Assembly: GCF_042675915.1 (NCBI RefSeq)
Contig: NZ_JBHTKL010000008.1
Location: 1 to 61,035 of the forward strand
Origin: Thalassobacillus_A hwangdonensis
GTDB lineage: Bacteria > Bacillota > Bacilli > Bacillales > Halobacillaceae
Direction of reading: 5' to 3'
DNA: 61,035 nt
Shown: positions 35,574-44,400 of the stretch, piece after piece
Layout: each line of letters begins with the position of its first letter
Numbering within the stretch: the stretch's first letter is position 1
Program-made: the position numbers and the translations under genes
The notes under the pieces: generated by a model
Database searches by the model: none
What the model was told of the DNA's origin: nothing
What the model saw: the letters and a program-made list of their open reading frames with translations, nothing else

Positions 35574-35612
35574 TTGACACACCCGGCCCCTTTGCCATGG
35601 CTAGTGGGTCAA
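35574..35612 (+). promoter_or_regulatory. Hairpin in the rpsJ leader
   Basis: TTGACACAC (574-582) pairs with GTGGGTCAA (604-612) with one mismatch, with an inner GGC/GCC pair. It lies between P2 and the rpsJ RBS in a 320-base gap that otherwise holds only the terminator and two promoters. An autoregulatory role is possible but not shown. Confidence 0.5.
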
Positions 35613-35666
35613 GGAATTTTCGCGGAGAAAGTCTATTTTTGAAATGGGCGAAAAGGAGGGAAAATA

Positions 35667-35975
35667 ATGGCAAAAGAAAAGATTCGTATTCGTTTGAAGG
35701 CGTATGATCACCGTATTTTGGATCAATCCGCTGTGAAAATCGTAGACACTGCGAAGCGTTCAGGAGCTAACGTATCAGGTCCGATCCCGCTTCCGACTGA
35801 AAAGTCTATCTACACAATTCTACGTGCGGTGCACAAGTACAAAGATTCTCGTGAGCAATTCGAGATGCGCACGCATAAACGTCTAATCGACATCATTAAT
35901 CCGACACCACAAACAGTAGATTCTCTAATGCGTTTGGACCTACCATCTGGTGTGGATATCGAAATTAAACTATAA
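35667..35975 (+). CDS. rpsJ: 30S ribosomal protein S10 (NusE)
   Basis: 102 residues. RIRLKAYDHRILDQS and GPIPLPTEKSIYTILRA are family-typical. S10 is a 30S head protein and as NusE also pairs with NusB in rrn antitermination and contacts the NusG KOW domain. AAGGAGGGAAAATA precedes ATG 35667. First gene of the S10-spc-alpha cluster. Confidence 0.98.
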   Translation: MAKEKIRIRLKAYDHRILDQSAVKIVDTAKRSGANVSGPIPLPTEKSIYTILRAVHKYKDSREQFEMRTHKRLIDIINPTPQTVDSLMRLDLPSGVDIEIKL

Positions 35976-36005
35976 AACTTTTTTAAATCATAGGAGGTGT
36001 AACGG

Positions 36006-36641
36006 ATGGCGAAAGGAATCTTAGGACGCAAAGTCGGCATGACTCAAATCTTCTCTGAAGATGGCGAGTTGATCCCGGTAACAGTAGTTCAAGCTGAACC
36101 AAACGTAGTTCTTCAAAAGAAGACTATGGAAAACGATGGATATGAATCCATTCAATTGGGCTTTGCAGATCAGAAGAAAAACCGTACGAACAAGGCTGGG
36201 ACTGGACATGCTGATAAAGCAAACACCACACCTAAGCGCTACGTTCGTGAAATCCGTAATGCAAGTCTTGATGACTACGAAGTAGGTCAAGAAGTTAAGG
36301 TGGATATTTTTGAAGCTGGAGACGTAATCGATGTGACAGGACAATCCAAAGGTAAAGGTTTCCAAGGTGCGGTCAAGCGTCACAACCAAAAAATCGCTCC
36401 AATGGCACATGGTTCCCGCTACCACCGTGGTCCCGGTTCTATGGGGCAAGGTGCGGACCCGGCAAAAGTATTCAAAGGTAAAGGCCTTCCTGGGCAAATG
36501 GGTAGCGAAACAGTTACTCTACAAAACCTTGAAGTAGTAAAAGTTGACGCCGAGCGTAACTTGCTATTGATCAAAGGTAACGTACCAGGAGCTAAAAAAT
36601 CCTACGTTAAAGTCACGAGTGCAATCAAGGCTAGCAAATAA
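36006..36641 (+). CDS. rplC: 50S ribosomal protein L3
   Basis: 211 residues. It starts MAKGILGRKVGMTQIF and contains GKGFQGAVKRHNQKIAPMAHGSRYHRGPGS, the loop reaching the peptidyl-transferase centre. AGGAGGTG precedes ATG 36006. Second gene of the S10 operon, 30 bp after rpsJ. Confidence 0.98.
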   Translation: MAKGILGRKVGMTQIFSEDGELIPVTVVQAEPNVVLQKKTMENDGYESIQLGFADQKKNRTNKAGTGHADKANTTPKRYVREIRNASLDDYEVGQEVKVDIFEAGDVIDVTGQSKGKGFQGAVKRHNQKIAPMAHGSRYHRGPGSMGQGADPAKVFKGKGLPGQMGSETVTLQNLEVVKVDAERNLLLIKGNVPGAKKSYVKVTSAIKASK

Positions 36642-36662
36642 TAGAGGAAGGGAGGATATGTC

Positions 36663-37286
36663 ATGCCTAAAGTAGCACTATTAAACCAAAGCGGCTCTAA
36701 AGTCGGCGATGTTGAATTGAACGACGCCGTTTTCGGTATCGAACCTAATACTCATGTACTACACGAAGCTGTTGTGATGCAACGCGCATCTTTGCGCCAA
36801 GGCACACACAAAGTTAAGAATCGTTCTGAAGTACGCGGCGGTGGACGCAAACCATGGCGTCAAAAAGGTACAGGTCGTGCACGTCAAGGTTCTATCCGTT
36901 CACCACAGTGGGTTGGCGGTGGAACAGTATTCGGCCCAACACCACGCAGCTACAGCTACAAATTACCAAAGAAAGTGCGTCGTCTAGCACTACGTTCTGC
37001 GCTATCAAGCAAAGTGAACGATGAGAACCTGATCGTTTTGGAAAGTCTTTCACTGGATGCTCCAAAAACAAAAGAGGTTGTCAGCCTGCTTAACGCACTT
37101 GACGTAAACTCTAAAGTACTAATCGTTACTGCTGATGAAGATGTGAACGTTACTCGTTCTTCTAACAACATCAAAACAGCAAAAACGGTTTCTGTTGAAC
37201 AAATGAATGTGATGGATTTGCTATCGCATGACAAGCTGATCCTTACTAAGGAAGCAGCTGAAAAAGCAGGGGAGGTGCTTGCATAA
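36663..37286 (+). CDS. rplD: 50S ribosomal protein L4
   Basis: 207 residues. The exit-tunnel loop RSEVRGGGRKPWRQKGTGRAR is complete. L4 lines the nascent-peptide tunnel; macrolide-resistance positions in this loop look wild type. Its last base is the first base of rplW (37286), so the two are coupled. GGGAGGATATGTC precedes ATG 36663. Confidence 0.98.
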   Translation: MPKVALLNQSGSKVGDVELNDAVFGIEPNTHVLHEAVVMQRASLRQGTHKVKNRSEVRGGGRKPWRQKGTGRARQGSIRSPQWVGGGTVFGPTPRSYSYKLPKKVRRLALRSALSSKVNDENLIVLESLSLDAPKTKEVVSLLNALDVNSKVLIVTADEDVNVTRSSNNIKTAKTVSVEQMNVMDLLSHDKLILTKEAAEKAGEVLA

Positions 37287-37576
37287 TGAAAGAACCACGT
37301 GATATCATTAAGCGCCCTGTCATTACGGAACAGTCTGCAGACCTTATGGGAGAAAAGAAATATACGTTTGAAGTGAGCACGAAAGCGAACAAAACTCAAA
37401 TCAAGCATGCCGTTGAAGAGATCTTCGGTGTGACTGTTGAGCGTGTGAACACAATGAACCTTAAAGGTAAATTCAAGCGTATGGGCCGTTACGGCGGTTA
37501 CCGTTCTGACCGTAAGAAAGCAGTTGTTACTTTGACTGAAGATAGTAAAGAACTAGAATTCTTTGAAGGTGTATAA
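37286..37576 (+). CDS. rplW: 50S ribosomal protein L23
   Basis: 96 residues: EPRDIIKRPVITEQS start and VNTMNLKGKFKRMGRYGGYR loop. It surrounds the tunnel exit and docks trigger factor and SRP. It overlaps rplD by one base (TAATG), with GGGGAGGTGC upstream inside rplD. Confidence 0.98.
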   Translation: MKEPRDIIKRPVITEQSADLMGEKKYTFEVSTKANKTQIKHAVEEIFGVTVERVNTMNLKGKFKRMGRYGGYRSDRKKAVVTLTEDSKELEFFEGV

Positions 37577-37610
37577 AAAATAAAGTTTATAAGTGAAGGA
37601 GGGAAAAAAG

Positions 37611-38441
37611 ATGGCGATTAAAAAGTATAGACCTACTACTAATGGTCGTAGAGGCATGTCTGTATCCGATTTTGCTGAAATCACTACAGACACTCCAGAA
37701 AAATCCTTGCTTGCTCCACTTCACAAACGTGGTGGTCGTAACAACCAAGGTAAACTAACTGTTCGTCATCAGGGCGGCGGTCATAAGCGTCATTACCGTA
37801 TCATCGATTTCAAGCGTGACAAAGATGGAATACCAGGTCGCGTTGCTACGATCGAATACGATCCGAACCGTTCCGCTAACATCGCTTTGATTCACTATGC
37901 TGATGGTGAAAAGCGTTACATCCTAGCTCCAAAAGGATTGGAAGTAGGAAAAGAAATCATGTCAGGTGAAAGTGCAGATATCGTTCCAGGTAACGCACTT
38001 CAACTTAAAGATATTCCAGTTGGTACAATCGTACACAACATCGAGCTTAAGCCGGGTCGCGGTGGACAGCTGGCACGTTCTGCAGGTGCTCAGGCACAAG
38101 TTCTTGGACGTGAAGAGAAATATGTTCTTGTACGTTTGACTTCTGGTGAGGTTCGCTTGATTCTAGGCACTTGCCGTGCAACTGTCGGTCAAGTTGGTAA
38201 CCTACAGCACGAATTGATCAACATCGGTAAAGCAGGTCGCTCCCGTCACCTAGGTAAGCGCCCGACTGTTCGTGGTTCTGTTATGAACCCTAACGATCAC
38301 CCACACGGTGGTGGTGAAGGACGCGCTCCAATCGGACGTAAATCACCAATGTCACCATGGGGCAAACCGACACTTGGTTACAAAACGCGTAAGCGTAACA
38401 AACCATCTGATAAGTATATCGTTCGTAAACGTAAAAAATAA
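37611..38441 (+). CDS. rplB: 50S ribosomal protein L2
   Basis: 276 residues. The conserved NPNDHPHGGGEGRAPIGRKSP segment near the C terminus holds the histidine close to the peptidyl-transferase centre. ATG 37611 (MAIKKYRPTTNGRR) is used, with AAGGAGGG upstream; the in-frame ATG at 37593 lies before the RBS and adds non-family residues. Confidence 0.98.
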   Translation: MAIKKYRPTTNGRRGMSVSDFAEITTDTPEKSLLAPLHKRGGRNNQGKLTVRHQGGGHKRHYRIIDFKRDKDGIPGRVATIEYDPNRSANIALIHYADGEKRYILAPKGLEVGKEIMSGESADIVPGNALQLKDIPVGTIVHNIELKPGRGGQLARSAGAQAQVLGREEKYVLVRLTSGEVRLILGTCRATVGQVGNLQHELINIGKAGRSRHLGKRPTVRGSVMNPNDHPHGGGEGRAPIGRKSPMSPWGKPTLGYKTRKRNKPSDKYIVRKRKK

Positions 38442-38498
38442 CGGGGTTGAACGACGGGGCATGAAACCCGTCTCTCAATCACGAAGGGAGGTTTATGT

Positions 38499-38777
38499 AT
38501 GGGTCGCAGCCTAAAAAAGGGACCTTTCGTAGATGACCATCTAATGAAAAAAGTCGAAAAAATGAACGAAGATGATAAGAAACAAGTGGTAAAGACTTGG
38601 TCACGTCGTTCTACTATTTTCCCTAACTTTGTCGGACACACAATCGCAGTTTATGACGGTCGTAAACATGTACCAGTTTTCGTTACAGAAGATATGGTCG
38701 GTCACAAACTCGGTGAATTCGCGCCATCCCGTACGTTCAAGGGACACTCTGGCGATGATAAGAAAACAAAACGCTAA
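38499..38777 (+). CDS. rpsS: 30S ribosomal protein S19
   Basis: 92 residues: MGRSLKKGPFVDDHL start, WSRRSTIFPNFVGHTIAVYDGRKH core. It binds 16S rRNA in the head next to S13. The 57-bp spacer from rplB holds a small dyad ACGGG/CCCGT. AAGGGAGG precedes ATG 38499. Confidence 0.98.
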   Translation: MGRSLKKGPFVDDHLMKKVEKMNEDDKKQVVKTWSRRSTIFPNFVGHTIAVYDGRKHVPVFVTEDMVGHKLGEFAPSRTFKGHSGDDKKTKR

Positions 38778-38797
38778 ATTGAGAGGAGGCACTCCAG

Positions 38798-39139
38798 ATG
38801 CAAGCTAAAGCCGTTGCGAAAACCGTTCGTATTGCTCCTCGTAAAGTTCGTTTAGTCGTAGATTTGATTCGAGGAAAAAACGTTGGTGAAGCGATCGCGA
38901 TTCTACGTCATACACAGCGTGGCGCTTCTCCGGTTGTAGAAAAGGTATTGAACTCTGCTATTGCTAACGCAGAACACAATTATGAATTGGACCCGGAAAA
39001 CCTATACGTTTCCGAGGCGTTTGTAAATGAAGGTGTAACGATGAAACGTTTCCGTCCACGTGCGATGGGACGCGCTAGCCAAATCAACAAACGCACAAGC
39101 CACATCACAGTGGTTGTATCAGAAAAGAAGGAGGGATAA
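38798..39139 (+). CDS. rplV: 50S ribosomal protein L22
   Basis: 113 residues. VRIAPRKVRLVVDLIRGK and the tunnel beta-hairpin TMKRFRPRAMGRASQINKRTSHITVVV are present, with no insertion of the macrolide-resistance kind. GAGAGGAGGC precedes ATG 38798. rpsC follows after 3 bases. Confidence 0.98.
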   Translation: MQAKAVAKTVRIAPRKVRLVVDLIRGKNVGEAIAILRHTQRGASPVVEKVLNSAIANAEHNYELDPENLYVSEAFVNEGVTMKRFRPRAMGRASQINKRTSHITVVVSEKKEG

Positions 39140-39142
39140 TCA

Positions 39143-39784
39143 GTGGGTCAAAAAGTTAATCCTGTAGGTCTTCGTGTCGGAGTCATCCGCGACTGGGAAT
39201 CCAAGTGGTACGCTGGCAAAGATTACGCTGACTTGCTACATGAAGATATCAAAATTCGTGAATATATTGAACAACGCCTAAAAGACGCTTCAGTATCTAC
39301 GATCGAAATCGAGCGTGCAGCAAACCGTGTGAATATCACTATCCACACTGCTAAGCCTGGTATGGTTATTGGTAAAGGTGGATCCGAAGTTGAAGCACTT
39401 CGTAAATCCCTTAACGACCTGACTGGCAAACGCGTTCACATCAACATCGTAGAAGTGAAAAAAGCGGACTTGAACGCAACATTGGTTGCTGAAAATATCG
39501 CACGTCAATTGGAAAACCGTATTTCTTTCCGTCGTGCTCAGAAACAAACTATCCAACGTGCTATGCGCGCAGGAGCTAAAGGTATTCGTACGCAAGTATC
39601 AGGACGCCTTGGCGGTGCGGACATCGCTCGTGCAGAATCTTACAGTGAAGGAACTGTACCACTACACACACTTCGTGCAGACATCGATTACGGTACTGCG
39701 GAAGCTGACACAACTTACGGTAAGCTTGGTGTCAAAGTGTGGATCTATCGTGGAGAAGTCCTTCCAACAAAGAACAAGAAATAA
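39143..39784 (+). CDS. rpsC: 30S ribosomal protein S3
   Basis: 213 residues: KH domain with GMVIGKGGSEVEALRKSL and a C-terminal domain with the QKQTIQRAMRAGAKGIRTQVSGRLGGADIAR segment. It lines the mRNA entry channel with S4 and S5. The start is GTG 39143 (MGQKVNPVGLR), with AGGAGGG upstream in rplV. Confidence 0.97.
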   Translation: MGQKVNPVGLRVGVIRDWESKWYAGKDYADLLHEDIKIREYIEQRLKDASVSTIEIERAANRVNITIHTAKPGMVIGKGGSEVEALRKSLNDLTGKRVHINIVEVKKADLNATLVAENIARQLENRISFRRAQKQTIQRAMRAGAKGIRTQVSGRLGGADIARAESYSEGTVPLHTLRADIDYGTAEADTTYGKLGVKVWIYRGEVLPTKNKK

Positions 39785-39802
39785 GGAAGGGGGAAAAGCA
39801 TT

Positions 39803-40237
39803 ATGTTAATGCCAAAACGTGTTAAGTATCGTCGTCAACACCGTACTAGCTTGAAAGGCCGTGCTAAAGGCGGAACTTCAGTAGCATTCGGTGAATATGG
39901 ATTGCAAGCTGTAGAACCAGCATGGATTACAAGCCGTCAAATCGAGGCAGCGCGTATTGCGATGACTCGTTATATGAAACGTGGCGGTAAAGTCTGGATC
40001 AAAATCTTCCCAGACAAACCTTACACTGCTAAACCCCTTGAAGTCCGTATGGGTTCCGGTAAAGGTGCTCCAGAAGGATGGGTTGCAGTAGTAAAACCAG
40101 GAAAGATCATGTTTGAGATCGCAGGTGTATCTGAAGAGGTTGCACGCGAAGCGTTGCGTCTTGCTTCTCACAAGCTACCGATCAAAACTAAAATCGTAAA
40201 ACGTGAAGAAATTGGTGGTGAAATCAATGAAGGCTAA
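39803..40237 (+). CDS. rplP: 50S ribosomal protein L16
   Basis: 144 residues: MLMPKRVKYRRQHR start, GSGKGAPEGWVAVVKPG loop. L16 helps shape the A site of the 50S. AAGGGGGAAAAGC precedes ATG 39803. Its end overlaps rpmC by 11 bases. Confidence 0.98.
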   Translation: MLMPKRVKYRRQHRTSLKGRAKGGTSVAFGEYGLQAVEPAWITSRQIEAARIAMTRYMKRGGKVWIKIFPDKPYTAKPLEVRMGSGKGAPEGWVAVVKPGKIMFEIAGVSEEVAREALRLASHKLPIKTKIVKREEIGGEINEG

Positions 40238-40437
40238 TGAAATCAGAGAATTAACCACTGCCGAAATTGAACAAAAAGTCAAATCTTTAAAAGAAGAACT
40301 TTTCAACCTACGTTTCCAGCTAGCAACAGGTCAACTTGAGAACACAGCTCGTATCCGTGAAGTTCGCAAGTCCATCGCAAAGATGAAGACTGTTGTCCGT
40401 GAAAGAGAGCTAGGCGTAAATAACTAATAGTTGAGAG
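40227..40437 (+). CDS. rpmC: 50S ribosomal protein L29
   Basis: 66 residues (stop at 40425-40427), a helical hairpin with LKEELFNLRFQLATGQLENTARI. It sits at the tunnel exit next to L23. ATG 40227 (MKANEIRELT) is taken, with GGTGGTG upstream inside rplP; the longer frame from 40203 would overlap rplP without family support. The coding part ends at 40427; the last ten bases given here run into the rpsQ RBS. Confidence 0.9.
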
Positions 40438-40451
40438 GAGGTTACCCTCAC

Positions 40452-40715
40452 ATGAGTGAACGTAATAATCGTAAGGTTTACACTGGTCGTGTAGTATCTG
40501 ACAAGATGGATAAAACCATTACGGTAATGGTTGAGACTTATAAATTCCACAAACTTTATGGTAAGCGTGTCAAGTACTCCAAGAAGTTCAAGACACATGA
40601 CGAAAACAACCAAGCTAAGAACGGCGACATCGTACGCATCATGGAAACTCGTCCGCTATCTGCGACTAAACGTTTCCGTTTGATCGAAGTCGTTGAAGAA
40701 TCAGTTATCATTTAA
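40452..40715 (+). CDS. rpsQ: 30S ribosomal protein S17
   Basis: 87 residues, an OB-fold with KVYTGRVVSDKMDKTITVMVETYK and IMETRPLSATKRFRL. ATG 40452 (MSERNNRK) has GAGAGGAGG 10 bases upstream; an in-frame ATG at 40431 lies before the RBS. Confidence 0.97.
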   Translation: MSERNNRKVYTGRVVSDKMDKTITVMVETYKFHKLYGKRVKYSKKFKTHDENNQAKNGDIVRIMETRPLSATKRFRLIEVVEESVII

Positions 40716-40757
40716 TAAAGTTCGCTCGGAATTGTTCCGAAGGGAGGTAACAGCGAT

Positions 40758-41126
40758 ATGATTCAACAGGAATCAAGAATGAAAGTTGCAGACAACTCTG
40801 GCGCTCGTGAAATTCAAGCGATCAAAGTACTAGGCGGTTCAGGCCGTAAAACAGCTAACATTGGTGATGTTATTGTTGCAAGTGTAAAACAAGCAACACC
40901 AGGGGGCGTTGTTAAAAAAGGTGAAGTAGTTAGAGCGGTTATCGTTCGTTCAAAGAGCGGCGTACGTCGTAAAGATGGTTCTTACATCCGTTTTGATGAG
41001 AACGCAGCTGTAATCATCCGTGATGATAAAGGACCACGTGGTACTCGTATCTTCGGACCGGTTGCTCGTGAATTGCGTGATGCAAAATTTATGAAGATCG
41101 TATCTCTAGCTCCAGAAGTATTGTAA
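40758..41126 (+). CDS. rplN: 50S ribosomal protein L14
   Basis: 122 residues: MIQQESRMKVADNSGAREI start, RKDGSYIRFDENAAVII and GTRIFGPVARELR. It makes an intersubunit bridge and is the docking site of RsfS. AAGGGAGGTAAC precedes ATG 40758. Confidence 0.98.
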   Translation: MIQQESRMKVADNSGAREIQAIKVLGGSGRKTANIGDVIVASVKQATPGGVVKKGEVVRAVIVRSKSGVRRKDGSYIRFDENAAVIIRDDKGPRGTRIFGPVARELRDAKFMKIVSLAPEVL

Positions 41127-41167
41127 TAGATAGAATCGAAAAGCCTTGTTAAGGAGGTGCGTCAAGC

Positions 41168-41479
41168 ATGCATGTAAAAAAAGGTGACAAAGTAATGGTC
41201 ATTTCCGGTAAGGATAAAGGCAAACAAGGAACAATCCTTGAAGCATACCCGAAAAAAGAACGTGTACTTGTTGAAGGGATCAACGTCGTGAAGAAACACG
41301 CGAAACCTTCTCAAGATAACCCACAGGGTGGAATCCTTAACCAGGAAGCACCTGTTCATGTATCTAATGTGATGCCGATTGATCCAAAATCCGGCGAACC
41401 AACACGTGTTGGATACAAGGAAGAAAACGGAAAGAAAGTTCGTATCGCTAAAAAATCAGGTGAAGCTTTAGATAAATAA
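41168..41479 (+). CDS. rplX: 50S ribosomal protein L24
   Basis: 103 residues with an N-terminal KOW motif (KKGDKVMVISGKDKGKQGTI). It is an early assembly protein near the tunnel exit. AAGGAGGTGCG precedes ATG 41168. Confidence 0.98.
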   Translation: MHVKKGDKVMVISGKDKGKQGTILEAYPKKERVLVEGINVVKKHAKPSQDNPQGGILNQEAPVHVSNVMPIDPKSGEPTRVGYKEENGKKVRIAKKSGEALDK

Positions 41480-41504
41480 TTAGCGACGAAAGGAGGGCCA
41501 CACG

Positions 41505-42044
41505 ATGAACGAACTAAAGAAAAAATATCAAGAAGAAGTTGTTCCATCTTTGATGAGCAAATTCGAATATGACTCTGTCATGCAAGCACCGAAAGTTGAG
41601 AAGATCGTTGTCAACATGGGTATCGGTGATGCAGTACAGAATGCGAAAGCACTAGACACTGCTGTTGAAGAACTATCACTAATCACAGGACAAAAACCAT
41701 TGGTTACTCGTGCAAAGAAATCCATCGCTGGATTCCGTCTTCGTGAAGGAATGCCAATCGGTGCGAAAGTAACTCTTCGCGGAGAGCAAATGTACGAATT
41801 CCTACAAAAGCTTATCGCTGTATCCCTGCCACGTGTACGTGACTTCCGCGGGATCTCTAAGAAAGCTTTTGACGGTCGTGGAAACTACACTCTTGGTGTC
41901 AAAGAGCAATTGATTTTCCCGGAGATTGATTATGATAAAGTCAACAAAGTGCGTGGAATGGATATCGTTGTAGTAACTACAGCGAACACAGACGAAGAAG
42001 CACGTGAACTCTTAGCTCAGTTTGGTATGCCGTTTCAAAAATAA
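41505..42044 (+). CDS. rplE: 50S ribosomal protein L5
   Basis: 179 residues: KIVVNMGIGDAVQNAKALD, GQKPLVTRAKKSIAGFRLREG and RVRDFRGISKKAFDGRGNY. It binds 5S rRNA with L18. AAAGGAGGG precedes ATG 41505. Confidence 0.98.
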   Translation: MNELKKKYQEEVVPSLMSKFEYDSVMQAPKVEKIVVNMGIGDAVQNAKALDTAVEELSLITGQKPLVTRAKKSIAGFRLREGMPIGAKVTLRGEQMYEFLQKLIAVSLPRVRDFRGISKKAFDGRGNYTLGVKEQLIFPEIDYDKVNKVRGMDIVVVTTANTDEEARELLAQFGMPFQK

Positions 42045-42068
42045 TGAGCTAACAAAGGAGGGAAAATT

Positions 42069-42254
42069 GTGGCTAAAAAATCAATGATCGCGAAACAAAA
42101 GCGTACCCCTAAGTACAAAGTTCAGGAATATACGCGTTGTGAACGCTGCGGACGTCCGCACTCCGTACTACGCAAATTCAAACTTTGCCGTATTTGTTTC
42201 CGTGAACTTGCATATAAAGGACAAATTCCTGGCGTCAAAAAAGCTAGCTGGTAA
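42069..42254 (+). CDS. rpsN: 30S ribosomal protein S14 type Z (zinc)
   Basis: 61 residues with zinc ligands C24, C27, C40 and C43, so it is the short zinc-binding form (also called rpsZ) and not the zinc-free paralogue. The start is GTG 42069 with AAGGAGGG upstream. It binds the 30S head near S3 and S10. Confidence 0.98.
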   Translation: MAKKSMIAKQKRTPKYKVQEYTRCERCGRPHSVLRKFKLCRICFRELAYKGQIPGVKKASW

Positions 42255-42284
42255 ACCCCATTTCGGGAAGGAGGTAAATGAGTT

Positions 42285-42683
42285 ATGACAATGACAGATC
42301 CAATTGCAGATATGCTTACGCGTATCCGTAACGCTAATATGGTACGTCACGAGAAGCTAGAACTTCCAGCTTCCAACGTTAAAAAGGAGATCGCTGATAT
42401 CCTTAAACGCGAAGGTTTCGTACGTGATTTCGAATATGTAGAAGACAACAAACAAGGTGTCCTACGTATCTTCATGAAATACGGACAAAACGAAGAGCGT
42501 GTAATTTCTGGAGTGAAACGTATCAGTAAACCAGGATTGCGTGTATATGCCAAAGCTGATGAACTTCCAAAAGTTCTTAACGGTCTAGGTGTAGCAATCG
42601 TATCCACATCAAAAGGTCTATTGACTGATAAAGAAGCACGTGAACAAGCCGTTGGTGGCGAAGTGCTTGCATATGTCTGGTAA
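42285..42683 (+). CDS. rpsH: 30S ribosomal protein S8
   Basis: 132 residues. MTDPIADMLTRIRNANMVRHEKL and the C-terminal STSKGLLTDKEAREQAVGGEVLAYVW are typical. It binds the central domain of 16S rRNA; in E. coli it also represses the spc operon. GGAGGTAA precedes ATG 42285; a second ATG is two codons later. Confidence 0.98.
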   Translation: MTMTDPIADMLTRIRNANMVRHEKLELPASNVKKEIADILKREGFVRDFEYVEDNKQGVLRIFMKYGQNEERVISGVKRISKPGLRVYAKADELPKVLNGLGVAIVSTSKGLLTDKEAREQAVGGEVLAYVW

Positions 42684-42713
42684 TCTAACAGAGAAGACAG
42701 GAGGTGCAAAAGA

Positions 42714-43250
42714 ATGTCTCGCGTAGGTGTTAAAACATTAGAGATCCCTCAAGGTGTTGAGGTTAAGAATGATAACAACACGATCACTGTCAAAGGACCA
42801 AAAGGCGAACTTACTCGTACTTTCCACCCTGACATGGTCATCAAACAAGAAGATAACGTTCTTACTGTAGAACGTCCAAGCGATAACAAAGAGCACAAAG
42901 CTCTACACGGAACTACTCGCAGCATCATCGGAAACATGGTTGAAGGAGTTTCCAAAGGCTACGAGAAATCACTTGAAATCATCGGTGTAGGTTACCGTGC
43001 TAACAAGCAAGGCTCTAAAGTCGTGATTAACGCTGGTTATTCACACCCTGTAGAAGTCGAGCAACGTGACGGAATCGAAATCGAAATTCCTTCCAACACG
43101 AAAGTGATTGTAAAAGGAATCGATAAAGAACTAGTAGGAGCAGTTGCAGCGAATATCCGCGCAATCCGCCCACCCGAGCCTTACAAAGGTAAAGGTATCC
43201 GTTATGAAGGCGAACACGTTCGTCGTAAAGAAGGTAAAACTGCTAAATAA
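42714..43250 (+). CDS. rplF: 50S ribosomal protein L6
   Basis: 178 residues with two related beta-sheet domains; NVTVKGPKG-like motif and GKGIRYEGEHVRRKEGKTAK C terminus. It lies near the factor-binding site and sarcin-ricin loop. GGAGGTGCAAAAG precedes ATG 42714. Confidence 0.98.
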   Translation: MSRVGVKTLEIPQGVEVKNDNNTITVKGPKGELTRTFHPDMVIKQEDNVLTVERPSDNKEHKALHGTTRSIIGNMVEGVSKGYEKSLEIIGVGYRANKQGSKVVINAGYSHPVEVEQRDGIEIEIPSNTKVIVKGIDKELVGAVAANIRAIRPPEPYKGKGIRYEGEHVRRKEGKTAK

Positions 43251-43282
43251 GGTTCGATAGGGAACAGAAAGGAGTGACCTGG

Positions 43283-43645
43283 ATGATCACAAAGGCTGAC
43301 AAAAACGTAGTACGTAAGAAAAGACATGCGCGTGTACGTCGTACCATCTCTGGAACTGCTGAACGCCCACGTCTTAACGTCTACCGTTCAAACAAACACA
43401 TCTATGCCCAGCTAATCGATGATATCAACCAAGTAACAGTAGCCAGCGCTTCTACTGTAGACAATGGTTTCGATCTAGAAGGTACTGGAAACGTTGAAGC
43501 AGCACAGAAAGTCGGAGAAATGATTGCTAAGCGTGCACAAGACAAAGGATTCAAGAACGTCGTATTCGATCGCGGCGGTTACTTGTACCATGGACGTGTA
43601 AAAGCACTAGCCGAAGCAGCTCGTGAAGCTGGCTTGGAATTTTAA
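43283..43645 (+). CDS. rplR: 50S ribosomal protein L18
   Basis: 120 residues: RHARVRRTISGTAERPRLNVYRSNKHIYAQ and VVFDRGGYLYHGRVKALAEAAREAGL. It binds 5S rRNA. ATG 43283 (MITKADKN) with AAAGGAGTG upstream is preferred over an in-frame GTG at 43274 lying in the RBS. Confidence 0.97.
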   Translation: MITKADKNVVRKKRHARVRRTISGTAERPRLNVYRSNKHIYAQLIDDINQVTVASASTVDNGFDLEGTGNVEAAQKVGEMIAKRAQDKGFKNVVFDRGGYLYHGRVKALAEAAREAGLEF

Positions 43646-43665
43646 TCGATAAAGGAGGGACATAC

Positions 43666-44169
43666 ATGCGTACAAACATCGACCCTAGTAAACTAGATCT
43701 TGAAGAACGCGTTGTAACTGTCAACCGTGTAGCGAAGGTTGTAAAAGGTGGACGTCGCTTCCGCTTCGCAGCACTGGTTGTTGTAGGTGATAAAAACGGT
43801 CATGTCGGTTTTGGTACTGGTAAAGCACAAGAAGTACCAGAAGCGATCAAAAAAGCAATTGATGATGCTAAGAAAAATCTTATCAGTGTACCAGTTGTTG
43901 GTACGACTATTCCACACGAAATCACTGGACGCTTCGGCGCTGGAAACATTCTAATGAAACCAGCTGCAGAAGGTACAGGAATCATCGCTGGTGGACCTGT
44001 CCGTGCCGTACTTGAGCTTGGTGGCGTAGGTGACATCCTATCCAAATCACTAGGTTCAAACACACCAATCAACATGGTCCGCGCTACAATCCAAGGCCTA
44101 AGCGAGCTTAAGCGTGCAGAAGATGTCGCGAAGCTTCGTGGAAAGTCTGTAGAAGAACTGTTAGGATAA
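43666..44169 (+). CDS. rpsE: 30S ribosomal protein S5
   Basis: 167 residues: double-stranded RNA-binding-like N-terminal domain (VVKGGRRFRFAALVVVGDKNGHVGFG) and a C-terminal domain with NMVRATIQGLSELK. It acts in mRNA entry and decoding fidelity. The spectinomycin loop looks wild type. AAAGGAGGG precedes ATG 43666. Confidence 0.98.
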   Translation: MRTNIDPSKLDLEERVVTVNRVAKVVKGGRRFRFAALVVVGDKNGHVGFGTGKAQEVPEAIKKAIDDAKKNLISVPVVGTTIPHEITGRFGAGNILMKPAAEGTGIIAGGPVRAVLELGGVGDILSKSLGSNTPINMVRATIQGLSELKRAEDVAKLRGKSVEELLG

Positions 44170-44182
44170 GGAGGGAAATAAC

Positions 44183-44368
44183 ATGGCTAAAAAGTTGGAA
44201 ATTACCCTCACGCGCAGTGTCATCGGCAGAAAGCAAGATCAGCGTCGTACTGTCGAAGCACTAGGTTTGAATAAAATTCGTAAAACTGTAGTTCTTGAAG
44301 ATACTCCTTCCACTCGTGGAATGGTCAACAAAGTATCCCACTTAGTATCGGTGAAAGAAGTACAATAA
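44183..44368 (+). CDS. rpmD: 50S ribosomal protein L30
   Basis: 61 residues: LEITLTRSVIGRKQDQRRTVEALGL start and MVNKVSHLVSVKE end. AAGGAGGG lies 13 bp after rpsE and precedes ATG 44183. Confidence 0.98.
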   Translation: MAKKLEITLTRSVIGRKQDQRRTVEALGLNKIRKTVVLEDTPSTRGMVNKVSHLVSVKEVQ

Positions 44369-44400
44369 ACTAAAAGCGCAAAAGAGGAGGTGCTCGCATC

